A stretch of 64,000 nucleotides of DNA from Mangrovihabitans endophyticus (GCF_014646155.1 NZ_BMMX01000009.1:1-64000); one strand, 5' to 3'. Shown: positions 56,001-63,532, numbered from the stretch's first letter. A program made the numbers and translations. The notes: generated by a model not told the origin, from the sequence alone.

Positions 56001-57449
56001 CTGGGCGGCCATTCCGTGCTCGTGATGCGTCTCACCGAACGGTTGCGCAGGCGGGGCGTCGAGGTGGATGTGCGGGACGTGTACGTCGCGCCGACGGTGG
56101 CCGCGCTGGCGCAGGTGGCGCTCGCTCGTGCGGGCACGACCCGCCGGCTGGTCGTGCGCCGCGAACGCGCCGACTATCCGCTCACGGTGTTGCAGGAGAA
56201 GCTCTTCCGCAATGAGCAGGAGGATCCGCGCCAGCGGCACATCAACGTGCTCGCCTACCACCTCGGCCTGACCGGGCCGGTGGACGTCGCGGGGTTGGAG
56301 CGGGCGCTGCGGCGCATGATCGAGGTGCACGACGGCCTGCGAACCGTCGTGGTGCCCGGCGACGACGGCCAGCCGCGGCAGGCCCTGACCGGACATGCCC
56401 GGTTCGCCCTGCCGGTCACCCGGCTCGCCGAGGACGGGTCCACGGTGGATCGCTGGCTCGACCACGTCGAGCGTCCGTTCGACACCGGTGATGCGCTGTC
56501 CCGGTTCGCCGTGGCCCGGCTCGGCCCGCAACGGCATGTGCTGAGTCTGGTGTTCCACCACGCCGTGATGGACGGCGCCTCCCTGGACATCTTCGTGCGC
56601 GACCTCGCCCACGCGTATGCGGCCCGGATCGCCGCCCGGCCCGACGATCTCGTGTCGGGTCCGATCCGGATGGTGGACTACGCCCAGTGGCAGCGGGAGG
56701 AGTACGCCGACCGGGGCTCGCCGCAGCACCGCTACTGGCGCGACCATCTGTCCCGGGCCGAACCGCTCGACGTCGACTTCGTCACGCCGCCTCCGGATCG
56801 TCCGCGGGGCAGCGCCATGCGCGGTGACGTGATCACCGTCGAGGTGGACGAACGGCTGACCGCGACCCTGCGTGCGGTGCAGCAGGCGCGCAAGGTCTCC
56901 GCGAACGTGCTGGTGCTGTGCGCGTACCTGGTGGCGTTGCGACGGCACGCCGGGACCGACCGGATCAGCATCTCGACGAGCTCGTCGGGTCGCGAGCGCG
57001 CCGAACTGGCCGGGCTGATCGGCTTCCTGAGCAGCGCCCGGACGGTCACGGTGGACTTCTCCGGCCGGCCCTCCCGGGGTGAGTGCCTCGACCGGGTGCG
57101 CGACGCCGTGCTGGAGGCGGCCCGGTCGCAGGAGCTGACCCTCTACGAATACCTGCACCTGGCCGGGCTTCCCCAGGAGCGGAACCCGTGGTTCTCGATG
57201 GATTTTGTGGAGGCTTCCACGCGGCTGCCACGCCTGGGCGACGCGGAGATCGCGCCCGTGTCCCGGCACCGGGACGCTCGCGTGAACCGGCACATCGTCC
57301 TGCGCGTGCATGACCTCGGATCACATTTTCGCTTGTCGTGTCACTACTCTCTCGACAGCATCCGAGCCGCCGACATGGCGATGTTCGCCGAGCAGGTGGG
57401 CGCCGAGTTGCGCGCCCTGGCCGATCACACCAGCGGAACGGAGCTGTGA
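53082..57449 (+). CDS. NRPS3: C(inactive-looking)-A(Dpg-like)-T-C
   Basis: A 1455-residue synthetase. C1 1-430, with HRLVADAWS at 120: the catalytic second His is Arg121 and the Gly is Ala. A6 444-940; T Ser978; terminal C 1032-1455 with intact HHAVMDGAS (His1159-1160). The A6 pocket reads D-A-Y-H-S-G-T-M-C, closest to the Dpg code known from glycopeptide synthetases. No thioesterase follows. Either A-T loads Dpg as starter and the last C passes it on, or this is the final enzyme and the last C releases or cyclises the chain. GTG at 53082 has GAGGAG eight bases upstream. The last 25 bases overlap the convergent regulator gene. Confidence 0.92.
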   Translation: MVPASYAQQGWWFTSPEDAGSATLSAAVCLRGELDVGALRAAVRDVVGRHEILRTRWVVEGSRLYHEPVPTERVTDVFERAPSSAGDPAPPAVDPRAGVVLRVRLTETGPSAWLLTTVFHRLVADAWSVRIWWRDLSSAYQARVRGERPDWKPLPVQYADFALWQRETLGEPDDPGSGAARQLAYWRRALAGLPTKRTPSVDRPRPAGHGRGAGAPSAAGSGAPFAVDAAARAGLADLAREHGVTPFMVLQAAVALVLSGLGAGADVPVGVVSAGRAEEDLDDLIGLFAVTLVLRVDLSGDPSFAEVLGRVRETALSAWEHRDVPAGRSGAVPVLVSMPGEPVPVPELPGVLAEEADPPGRAVGADLEIAVDEQWRGTVFSQGAVLDRGAVRDIADRLTALLETVAGDAGIPASRFAAALPGAQQQHRRLLRAGIGAARPVPATTVPEMFAVQAARTPDAVAVRDGDATMSFRTLDERSNRLARLLCRRGVRVDEAVGVAMLRAADLVVTLLAIAKAGGAYAPVDARAPETRARSALRACGVRLLVVDRWWARQPLAADPFDVIEVSGDVGGDASPMPARARPGNVAYVMFTSGSTGEPKGVVITHRGVVDLVTDRCWHSPDPIRGMARAPHSFDASTYEIWVPLLHGGEIALVPEGPFDAAVLRATVRARNLTHVHLTAAVFNAVADEDPEAFAGLREVSTGGDVVSAAAVRRILRAVPGIVVRNTYGPTEVTMCATQVAVTDASEVPAAMPVGRPLDNTRVYVLDARLRPAPAGVTGEVYLAGAGLARGYAGLAARTVERFVADPHGPAGSRMYRTGDLARWTDDGLLEFAGRADDQVKIRGFRVEPTEVEVALTAHPAVTAAVVLAREDNPGDKRLVAYVTGDGVTEAGLRSFAGDRLADYMVPSAVVVLDALPVTAHGKVDRAALPAPALTARAPDGGEPSTPAQTLIRDVFANVLGVASVGVRDSFFDLGGHSVLVMRLTERLRRRGVEVDVRDVYVAPTVAALAQVALARAGTTRRLVVRRERADYPLTVLQEKLFRNEQEDPRQRHINVLAYHLGLTGPVDVAGLERALRRMIEVHDGLRTVVVPGDDGQPRQALTGHARFALPVTRLAEDGSTVDRWLDHVERPFDTGDALSRFAVARLGPQRHVLSLVFHHAVMDGASLDIFVRDLAHAYAARIAARPDDLVSGPIRMVDYAQWQREEYADRGSPQHRYWRDHLSRAEPLDVDFVTPPPDRPRGSAMRGDVITVEVDERLTATLRAVQQARKVSANVLVLCAYLVALRRHAGTDRISISTSSSGRERAELAGLIGFLSSARTVTVDFSGRPSRGECLDRVRDAVLEAARSQELTLYEYLHLAGLPQERNPWFSMDFVEASTRLPRLGDAEIAPVSRHRDARVNRHIVLRVHDLGSHFRLSCHYSLDSIRAADMAMFAEQVGAELRALADHTSGTEL

Positions 57450-59692
57450 CGAGCGGCCCACGCCGCCATGTGCGCGCGAGACCGCAGCCCGACCACGGTC
57501 CGGATGTTGCGGATGTGGCTCTCCACGGTCCGTACCGACAGATTCATCCGCTGGGCGATCTGCTGGTTCCCCAGGCCCCGCATCACCCACTGGATGACTT
57601 CCCACTCGCGGGGGCTGAGCGATTCGGCGCCGGGCGCAGCCCAGGCGCCGGCGGCGTCCTCGCCGAGCGCCAGCGTGACGCTGCGGTGCAGGCCGAGGCC
57701 CTGGCCGAAGCGCGTGGCGGCGCTTGCCCGGCCCGCGGGCATCTCGCGCGCCACGTCGTCGTGTGCCTGCGCGAGTTCGGCGGTCCAGTGCGGGAAGAGA
57801 CCGAGTCTGGTCGCGGCGAGTTCGTCGTCCTCGGCGAGGGCAGTCAGTTGCAGGAACCGTTCGAGGTCGCCGGTGCGGTACGCGGCGAGGGCGAGCCCGA
57901 TGACGCTGTCGTGCGCGCCGACCGGGTTGCTGAAGGCGAAGCCGAGCCGCTCGGAGAACCGCTGTTCGGCGCTGCCGGGGTCGCCCTCGGCCAGCGCGAC
58001 GGCCCCGGCGGTGTTGAGGATGAGGCCCAGATGCTCCGGGGAGGCGATGGCACGGGCCTCCGGCAGGGCCGCCGACATCGCCGCGTCGGCCGCGGCCACG
58101 CCGCCCTCGCGCAGCAGGTGCCGGGCCAGGTGAGCGGAGGCGAGCGCGACGATCGGCTCGGATCCGAGGCGCCGGCCGATCTCCAGGGCGGCCTGAGCGT
58201 CGGCGCGGCCGGCGTCGACCCAGCCGTACCGTTCGCGAGCCAGGGCGGCGTTGAGCAGGGCCTGGGCGAGGTGCGACTCGGGGTCGGTGCGCCGGATCAG
58301 GCTCACCGCTTCATGCGCCAGCTCCAGTGCCCGTTGCCGCGAGCCGTACCAACAGCTCAGCGACAACGCGCCGGCCACGGCCACGGCGCGGTGCGCGGTG
58401 GTGGGGTGCGCGGCGTCGATCACCCGCAGCACCTCGACGCGGTCTGCTCGCCGCTGCTCGGCGGTCGTCCCGGCGACGGCGAGCACGGCGGCCAGGAAGA
58501 GCCCCCGACCGTCCCCGGCGGGCAGCCAGGTCAGCACCTTGCGGATGGTGTCCCGTTCGACCGACAACCGCCGCCGGTCGCCGATGCCGATGACGTGGTG
58601 CGGGCCGTGCCGTCCGGTCCAGGCCATCAGGTTGTCCGCAAGCCGGTTCATGACCTCGTCGAGTTCCGCTGCGTGCCGCAGCATGCGATGCGCGAAGTGC
58701 TGGATGGCTGTGGGCATGGAGAACCGCGCCGACGCCGCTTCGGTGCGCACCTCGGCGTTGATCAGCGACTTCGCCTCCAGACTCACCAGCCGTGCCGGCA
58801 CCGCAGCGGCGGGGGCGTGCTCGTCGGCGCCCACCATCGCGGCGCTGTCACGGCTGAAGTTCTTCGGGAGTACGGAAAGCCTGCGCAGCAGGGCCTGTTC
58901 CGCCACGGACAGCGATGCGTAGCTCCAGTCGACGGCTGCGGACCAGCCGCGGTGGCGGTGATCCGTGCCCATGCCGGGCCCGGTGTCGAGGATGTCGAAG
59001 CCCTTGCCCAGCTCCGCGCGGATCTGGCCGACCGTGTGGGTCGCCGCCAGCCGCCCGGCCAGCGCCAGCAGCAGCGGCAGACCGTCGAGGCGGTCGCAGA
59101 TCCACGCCACGTCCCCGGCGGCGTCCGGGCCCGGCTCGATGCCCCGCGACGCCGCGGCGCAGTGCTCGGCGAACAGACGCGCGGCATCATGGCGCGCCGC
59201 GGGCGAGGTGGTCAATCCCGCAATGCGGTAGACGACCTCACCGGGTAGGCGCCACGGCTCGCGGCTGGTGGTGAGCACCCGCAGTGACGGAAGGCGGCCC
59301 AGCAGACCGAGCAGGAGGGGGCCGCCGGCGGCCAGCACCCGGTCACAATTGTCCAGCAGGAGGATCCGGTCGCGTGCGTCGCGGGCGGCGGCGGCGGTGT
59401 CCGCGGCGATCGCGGCCTCGACGTCGGCGAATACCGCGGTCAGAGCTGCGGCGTCCATCCGTTCGGCGGCGATGGCGGCCAGGTCCACCGTTGTGGCGGG
59501 GCGGCTGCCGCCGGCGGATTCGAGCGTGGCGACGGCGGTCGCCAGACGCGACTTGCCGGCGCCGGGAGATCCGGTGATCGTGACCAGCCGCATGCCGCGG
59601 AGCCTGCGGCGCAGCTCCGCGACGTCGTCGGCACGCCCGACCGGCATGTCCGTCGCCGATGCAGTGTCCGGGGACCGGCCTTCGTCGATCAT
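57425..59692 (-). CDS. LuxR-family regulator with N-terminal NTPase domain
   Basis: A 755-residue regulator. An STAND-type ATPase at the N terminus has GSPGAGKS (Walker A) and RILLLDNCD (Walker B). A helical, repeat-like middle follows, and a C-terminal LuxR helix-turn-helix (about 690-750) contains LSPREWEVIQWVMRGLGNQQIAQRMNLSVRTVESHIRNI. Likely a cluster-situated activator. ATG at 59692 has GAGG six bases upstream; an alternative at 59704 is in frame. It has no GTAAC-type element in its own promoter region, so it may act above or in parallel to the AraC-type regulator. Confidence 0.9.
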   Translation of the reverse strand: MIDEGRSPDTASATDMPVGRADDVAELRRRLRGMRLVTITGSPGAGKSRLATAVATLESAGGSRPATTVDLAAIAAERMDAAALTAVFADVEAAIAADTAAAARDARDRILLLDNCDRVLAAGGPLLLGLLGRLPSLRVLTTSREPWRLPGEVVYRIAGLTTSPAARHDAARLFAEHCAAASRGIEPGPDAAGDVAWICDRLDGLPLLLALAGRLAATHTVGQIRAELGKGFDILDTGPGMGTDHRHRGWSAAVDWSYASLSVAEQALLRRLSVLPKNFSRDSAAMVGADEHAPAAAVPARLVSLEAKSLINAEVRTEAASARFSMPTAIQHFAHRMLRHAAELDEVMNRLADNLMAWTGRHGPHHVIGIGDRRRLSVERDTIRKVLTWLPAGDGRGLFLAAVLAVAGTTAEQRRADRVEVLRVIDAAHPTTAHRAVAVAGALSLSCWYGSRQRALELAHEAVSLIRRTDPESHLAQALLNAALARERYGWVDAGRADAQAALEIGRRLGSEPIVALASAHLARHLLREGGVAAADAAMSAALPEARAIASPEHLGLILNTAGAVALAEGDPGSAEQRFSERLGFAFSNPVGAHDSVIGLALAAYRTGDLERFLQLTALAEDDELAATRLGLFPHWTAELAQAHDDVAREMPAGRASAATRFGQGLGLHRSVTLALGEDAAGAWAAPGAESLSPREWEVIQWVMRGLGNQQIAQRMNLSVRTVESHIRNIRTVVGLRSRAHMAAWAARHSSVPLV

Positions 59693-60013
59693 CACGCACC
59701 TCACAGGGAGAATGGGAGCGACTCGCGCGCTGCACCGGTGGGTGCGAAGGCCATTGTTGCGAGGTAATAAAGTGAGATCAAGTTCCTGAGTGGACGGTTT
59801 TGAAATTCTGGTGAGTTTCTTTCTGGCGTTAGGGAAAATGAGTGTGGGCGGGTCCTGGACCTGCCGAAACGTTGGCTGGCTTGCTCGCTGTCAGGATTTC
59901 CTTACCATTTTCCGGGTACCGCGCGCTCTTCTATGCACAGAAGCCCGGCGATGGCTGCGCATTCACGCGTGTCGCCGCGACGGCAACGACATGGCCGTCA
60001 TGACGGGGCGTGC
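59693..60013. other. Low-G+C intergenic region, 321 bases
   Basis: Lies between the start of the LuxR-type gene and the 3' end of the DDAH-like gene. About 59740-59930 is the most A+T-rich stretch of the window and should hold the regulator's promoter. No cluster promoter element, no convincing terminator hairpin and no gene are seen. Confidence 0.5.
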
Positions 60014-60991
60014 TCATCCCGCGCCCGCCCGGTCGCGCAGCAGGATCCCGGTGGCGCACGCCAGGCCGCCACCGCACCTGATCAGAGATTCGGCCGGCAC
60101 CGTGGCGTGCACCTCGATACCCGCCGCGGCCAGCAGTTGCGACATGGCGGGACGGTCCCGCGGGATGACCACCGTCCGGGCGTCGAGCGTGACCAGGTTC
60201 ATCGCCTGTCCGCAGACGATTTCGGGATGCTCGGGCACCTCGACGACCCGGATCGCCGACGCGGTCAGCGCCGCCTCGATCCGGCCGCTGGGATCGTGCT
60301 GCTTGCGGAGCAGGGCGAGGTCCGGGCCGACCACCTGCACGATGCCGAGCAGGTGCTGCACCGCGGAGGGAACCGGGACCACGGTGGCCTCGGCGCCCAG
60401 ATCGCGGGCGACCGCGGCGACCTGGCGCGCACCCTCGGCGTCGGTGCGCCGGCCCTGCCCGATCAGCAAGCGGCCGGGCCTGACCCACAGGGCGTCCGCC
60501 GCCTCGAAGCAGCCGCCGCTGATCGTTCGGAGCACCGGGTGCCCCTGCGCGGTCAGCCGTGCGCTGATCAGGCGTTCCTCGCCGCGGCGGCACGTGCTCG
60601 CCATCCGGGCGACGACGGCGCCCGCATAGGTGGCCAGAAACTGGTCGCGCGCGAAGACGGCGTTGTAGTGCGGTCCGTCCGCCGGCGCCTGCTGGACGTC
60701 GATCTGCACGCCGCAGCCGGCGAGCAGGTCGGCGTACGCGCTCAGCTCGCGATGCAGGTCGCCGAAGGCCACCGGAGCCAGGTACTGGATCGCGTTCCAG
60801 TCGGCGGGCGGCGACCACCGCGGGTCCGGCAGGGTGAGCATGACGCGCCGCAGCGGCGCCCACTCCGAATCGGCGCCGGTGCGCGCCCAGACCTCTCCGT
60901 GCGCGACATCGTCCTGATGCGTGCGCGTGCGCACCGACCATCCCGGACCGTGGTACGCCGCCGGCACGCCCGGATCCGGCCTGGCGGTCAC
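60014..60991 (-). CDS. Amidinotransferase/dimethylarginine-hydrolase-superfamily enzyme
   Basis: A 325-residue pentein-fold protein of the ADI/DDAH/amidinotransferase superfamily. The acidic residue lies in GGCFEAADALWV, the catalytic His in SAVQHLLGIVQVVG, and the nucleophilic Cys in LIRCGGGLACATGIL near the C terminus; an early FARDQFLATYAG segment also fits. It would hydrolyse or transfer a guanidino group of arginine-like substrates, giving for instance citrulline, ornithine or a guanidinylated residue. No Arg-type A pocket was recognised, so the substrate is uncertain. GTG at 60991 overlaps the previous stop. Last gene of the three-gene operon. Confidence 0.8.
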   Translation of the reverse strand: MTARPDPGVPAAYHGPGWSVRTRTHQDDVAHGEVWARTGADSEWAPLRRVMLTLPDPRWSPPADWNAIQYLAPVAFGDLHRELSAYADLLAGCGVQIDVQQAPADGPHYNAVFARDQFLATYAGAVVARMASTCRRGEERLISARLTAQGHPVLRTISGGCFEAADALWVRPGRLLIGQGRRTDAEGARQVAAVARDLGAEATVVPVPSAVQHLLGIVQVVGPDLALLRKQHDPSGRIEAALTASAIRVVEVPEHPEIVCGQAMNLVTLDARTVVIPRDRPAMSQLLAAAGIEVHATVPAESLIRCGGGLACATGILLRDRAGAG

Positions 60992-62172
60992 GTCTGGGGC
61001 GGGGGAGCCGCGTCGCCGAGCCGGCCCGGCGGCGTCACCAGACGTTCCGGGGCGACCTCGAGGGGATCCGTGACGAGGTTGTAGACGTCGACCTCGGTGG
61101 ACGCCGGACGCCAGATCAGTTTTCGCCGCCCGGTCTTGTCAGCGACGCGGACCGCCGCCAGCGCGAGCAGATCGGGGAACCCGCCTGCGGCCCGCTTCTC
61201 CTCGGGGAAGTAGGTCTCGCAATAGGCGGCGCGGTCCGAGCCCGTTCCGGTCCGCAGCATCGGCCCCAGGCTCTCCCCGTCCGACGCGGGGGCGTCGGCG
61301 CCCAGCAGGTCCAGGGTTGTCGGCATGATGTCGACGAGGCGGACCTGCTCGGTGTGCTCGACGCCGCGCGGCACGCCGGGACCGCTGATCATCAGTGGGA
61401 CCCGCTGTGTGGCGTCGAACAGCAGGCACCCGTGTCCCTCCTCGTACGGGTGCCCGCGCTCACCGGCGTGGTCGTTGGGATAGGCGCCACCGAGGTCTTC
61501 GCCGTGGTCGGAGAAGCAGACCGTCAACGTCGTCGCGGGATCGTGTCCGAGCCGCTCCAGCCCGTCGAGAAGAGTTCCCAGATAGTGGTCGCTGTAGGCG
61601 ATCTCCCCTTCGTACGGGTTGCCGACCGGCACGCCGACGTCCTCCGGCGGCTCGTAGGGCCAGTGCGCATCGAAGAAGTGAGCGAACAGGAAGAACGGTC
61701 CGGTCTGCTCCGCCGCCCAGCGTAGAGCCCGCTCGGCCACCAGCGGCGCCCGCTTGAGGGCCAGACCCCGCATTTTGACGTCGTTCACGGTCAGCGGATC
61801 CCGGCCGTCGGGCAGCAGGGGGATCTCGTCGTCGTAGAAGTCGAATCCGCGGTCGATGCCGTACCACTTGTTGAGCCCCGGGCACGACACCACCGCGCCG
61901 GTCGCGTAACCGGCGTCCCGGAGCCGTTCGGCGAGGGTGGGAACGTCGGTGCGTAGCTGTTCCCGCATCAGATGCCGGATGCCGTGCCGGGGCGGTTGCA
62001 GACCGGTGAAGACCGTGGCGTGGCTCACCGGCGTCAGCGGGCACGAGGAGATCGTTTCCAGGAACGTCGTGCCGCCCTGGCGGATCCGCTCGATGGTGGG
62101 GAAACGTCCCGAGTACGCCACGTCGGCCCGCACGGTATCGAGCGAGATGAAGAGAATGTTCGGCCGGCTCAC
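60988..62172 (-). CDS. Alkaline-phosphatase-superfamily (sulfatase-like) enzyme 2, no formylglycine Cys
   Basis: A 394-residue sulfatase-fold protein. ILFISLDTVRADV holds the first metal site, and FSDHGEDLGGAYPNDHAGERGHPYEEG the Asp-His site. The nucleophile region reads SSCPLTPVSHATVFTGLQPPRHG, with Thr where CxPSR sulfatases place Cys, as in phospho-transferring members. No signal peptide, so cytoplasmic. GTG at 62172 has GGAGG four bases upstream; the longer open frame to 62286 runs into the hydroxylase gene. It is a distant paralogue of the product of the gene at 13564 and shares its probable phosphate chemistry. Confidence 0.75.
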   Translation of the reverse strand: MSRPNILFISLDTVRADVAYSGRFPTIERIRQGGTTFLETISSCPLTPVSHATVFTGLQPPRHGIRHLMREQLRTDVPTLAERLRDAGYATGAVVSCPGLNKWYGIDRGFDFYDDEIPLLPDGRDPLTVNDVKMRGLALKRAPLVAERALRWAAEQTGPFFLFAHFFDAHWPYEPPEDVGVPVGNPYEGEIAYSDHYLGTLLDGLERLGHDPATTLTVCFSDHGEDLGGAYPNDHAGERGHPYEEGHGCLLFDATQRVPLMISGPGVPRGVEHTEQVRLVDIMPTTLDLLGADAPASDGESLGPMLRTGTGSDRAAYCETYFPEEKRAAGGFPDLLALAAVRVADKTGRRKLIWRPASTEVDVYNLVTDPLEVAPERLVTPPGRLGDAAPPPQT

Positions 62173-62198
62173 GGAACCTCCGTCACATCGTGGTTGAC

Positions 62199-63245
62199 TC
62201 ACAAGGGTTTGTGCACGCGGGAGTCGCGGAATCGTGCGCACCGCGAGCGCCGCAGGTCCACGATGGAGTAGCAGCGGCGCAGCCACCGGTCCGTGCCGTC
62301 ATGCGCCGGCCGGTACGCCGTGCGGCCGTGCGCAGCCAGGCGGTTGTCGATGATCAGCAAGTCCCCCGGGTGCAGGTCGGCGCCGCACAGATCACTCAGA
62401 GTGAGCTCGACGAGAGCGTCCAGGGCCTGCTCTCCGGCGCGATCCAGCGCCTGCATCCCGTGCAGGTCCAGGCACCAATCGGGATCCTCGTCGGGCCCGC
62501 TGAGCACGGGCATGGGCAACGAGTACCGCGGTGCGTCGCCGGCGGCGAACGAGGACGACAAGCGCACCCGGAAGCATGGCCGCCGCAACGCCTCCCGGTG
62601 CCGTTCCGGCAGGGCGGGCAGCACACGCCGGGCACTGGTGAAGATGGTGAAAGCCTGCCCGGCGGGGTCGGCGCGGAGGCAGTAGAGGCTCAGGAAGTCC
62701 GGTCGGTGCGGGTGGAATCCGTCCTCGGTGTGCAACTCGAGCAGGGAGCTGCCGCTGTTCTCCTGCCGCTGCTCGGCGCCGGCGACGGGGCAGACGTCTT
62801 GGATCAGACGGCCGCGCTTCTCGTCGGCGTAGGAGATCACGTCACCGAGCATGCTCATCACCGCGAGCTGGACGGCGGAGGTGACGAACAGTTCCCGCCA
62901 CGGCCCCTGGTGAGCGCCCTGCGGCGGGGTGTGCGGCAGGGGGTCGTCCACGGGAAGCCCGCGCACCAGCAGAATTCCCGAGGTGCTCGCGTCGCGCCGG
63001 AATCGCAACAGGCGGGTGGTCAGGACGGAGGGCATCGCGGGGGCCGCCACGGCGATCGCGTCCAGGAACGCCGGGTCGTCGAAACGGCGATCGCCGCCGG
63101 CCGCGGCCAGCGTGGCCGCCCAGTCCCGGGCCAGGCCGGTCGCGAGGTCGCGAAGCCGTCCGGCGTCCGCCGCGGTGAGCGACACGACGTCCGCGTCGGT
63201 CACCGGCGCGAGCCGCGCGAGGGACGCGGTCCGGGCTGCTGTCAT
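62199..63245 (-). CDS. Fe(II)/2-oxoglutarate hydroxylase of the AsnO/VioC/KtzO type
   Basis: A 348-residue clavaminate-synthase-like dioxygenase. LLELHTEDGFHPHRPDFLSLYCLRADP gives the HxE iron ligands characteristic of VioC, AsnO and KtzO/P beta-hydroxylases. LLIIDNRLAAHGRTAY gives the distal His, with a following Arg for 2-oxoglutarate. These enzymes hydroxylate the beta carbon of free or carrier-bound Asn, Arg, Glu and related residues. With the Gln-like A4 domain, beta-hydroxy-Gln is the simplest prediction; it is inference. The ATG lies at position 57 of the promoter element, so the transcript is probably leaderless. First gene of a three-gene operon. Confidence 0.88.
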   Translation of the reverse strand: MTAARTASLARLAPVTDADVVSLTAADAGRLRDLATGLARDWAATLAAAGGDRRFDDPAFLDAIAVAAPAMPSVLTTRLLRFRRDASTSGILLVRGLPVDDPLPHTPPQGAHQGPWRELFVTSAVQLAVMSMLGDVISYADEKRGRLIQDVCPVAGAEQRQENSGSSLLELHTEDGFHPHRPDFLSLYCLRADPAGQAFTIFTSARRVLPALPERHREALRRPCFRVRLSSSFAAGDAPRYSLPMPVLSGPDEDPDWCLDLHGMQALDRAGEQALDALVELTLSDLCGADLHPGDLLIIDNRLAAHGRTAYRPAHDGTDRWLRRCYSIVDLRRSRCARFRDSRVHKPL

Positions 63246-63252
63246 AAGCCGC

Positions 63253-63301
63253 AGAGTGCGGGACCGCCGCGATGCCGGACAACAACGACGACCACAGTTA
63301 C
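63253..63301 (-). promoter_or_regulatory. Cluster promoter element for the hydroxylase operon (leaderless)
   Basis: Minus strand: GTAACTGTGG at 1-10, a poor second box, -10 CACTCT at 44-49. The ATG is at position 57. Confidence 0.6.
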
Positions 63302-63317
63302 GCCCGGAGGTCACCCC

Positions 63318-63339
63318 GTAACGGCGGTTATCACGAATG
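63318..63339 (+). promoter_or_regulatory. Promoter boxes facing the right-edge regulator
   Basis: GTAACGGCGG at 1-10 and GAATG at 18-22. There is no clear nAnnnT hexamer at 43-49, although GATACG occurs at 41-46. It would drive the small ORF and/or the regulator. Confidence 0.42.
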
Positions 63340-63367
63340 CGGCCCCCGCGATTGAAGGATACGTGCG

Positions 63368-63532
63368 ATGCCTCCTCACGGCAGAATGCGGATTCATCAC
63401 CGTCTTTCCGTGTTGCCCTTGGTGAGCTGTGGTTTCTCCGCTTCGGGGCGGTGCTGGCCGCCGACTCACCGCTTGTCATGTTCGTGGGGGATATGCATGA
63501 TTGATCGAGTCAGCCCATGTGCCGGGAATTGA
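63368..63532 (+). CDS. Possible 54-residue Cys-containing small ORF
   Basis: ATG at 63368 follows GAAGGA by eight bases and lies 50 bases after a promoter box. The translation is basic at the N terminus and has five Cys (21, 29, 38, 43, 51), including SCGFSASGRCW and CSWGIC. Codon use is unlike the cluster genes (AGA, ATA, TTG, TCA), so chance is quite possible. No family recognised; a leader peptide for the downstream regulator is an alternative. Confidence 0.22.
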   Translation: MPPHGRMRIHHRLSVLPLVSCGFSASGRCWPPTHRLSCSWGICMIDRVSPCAGN

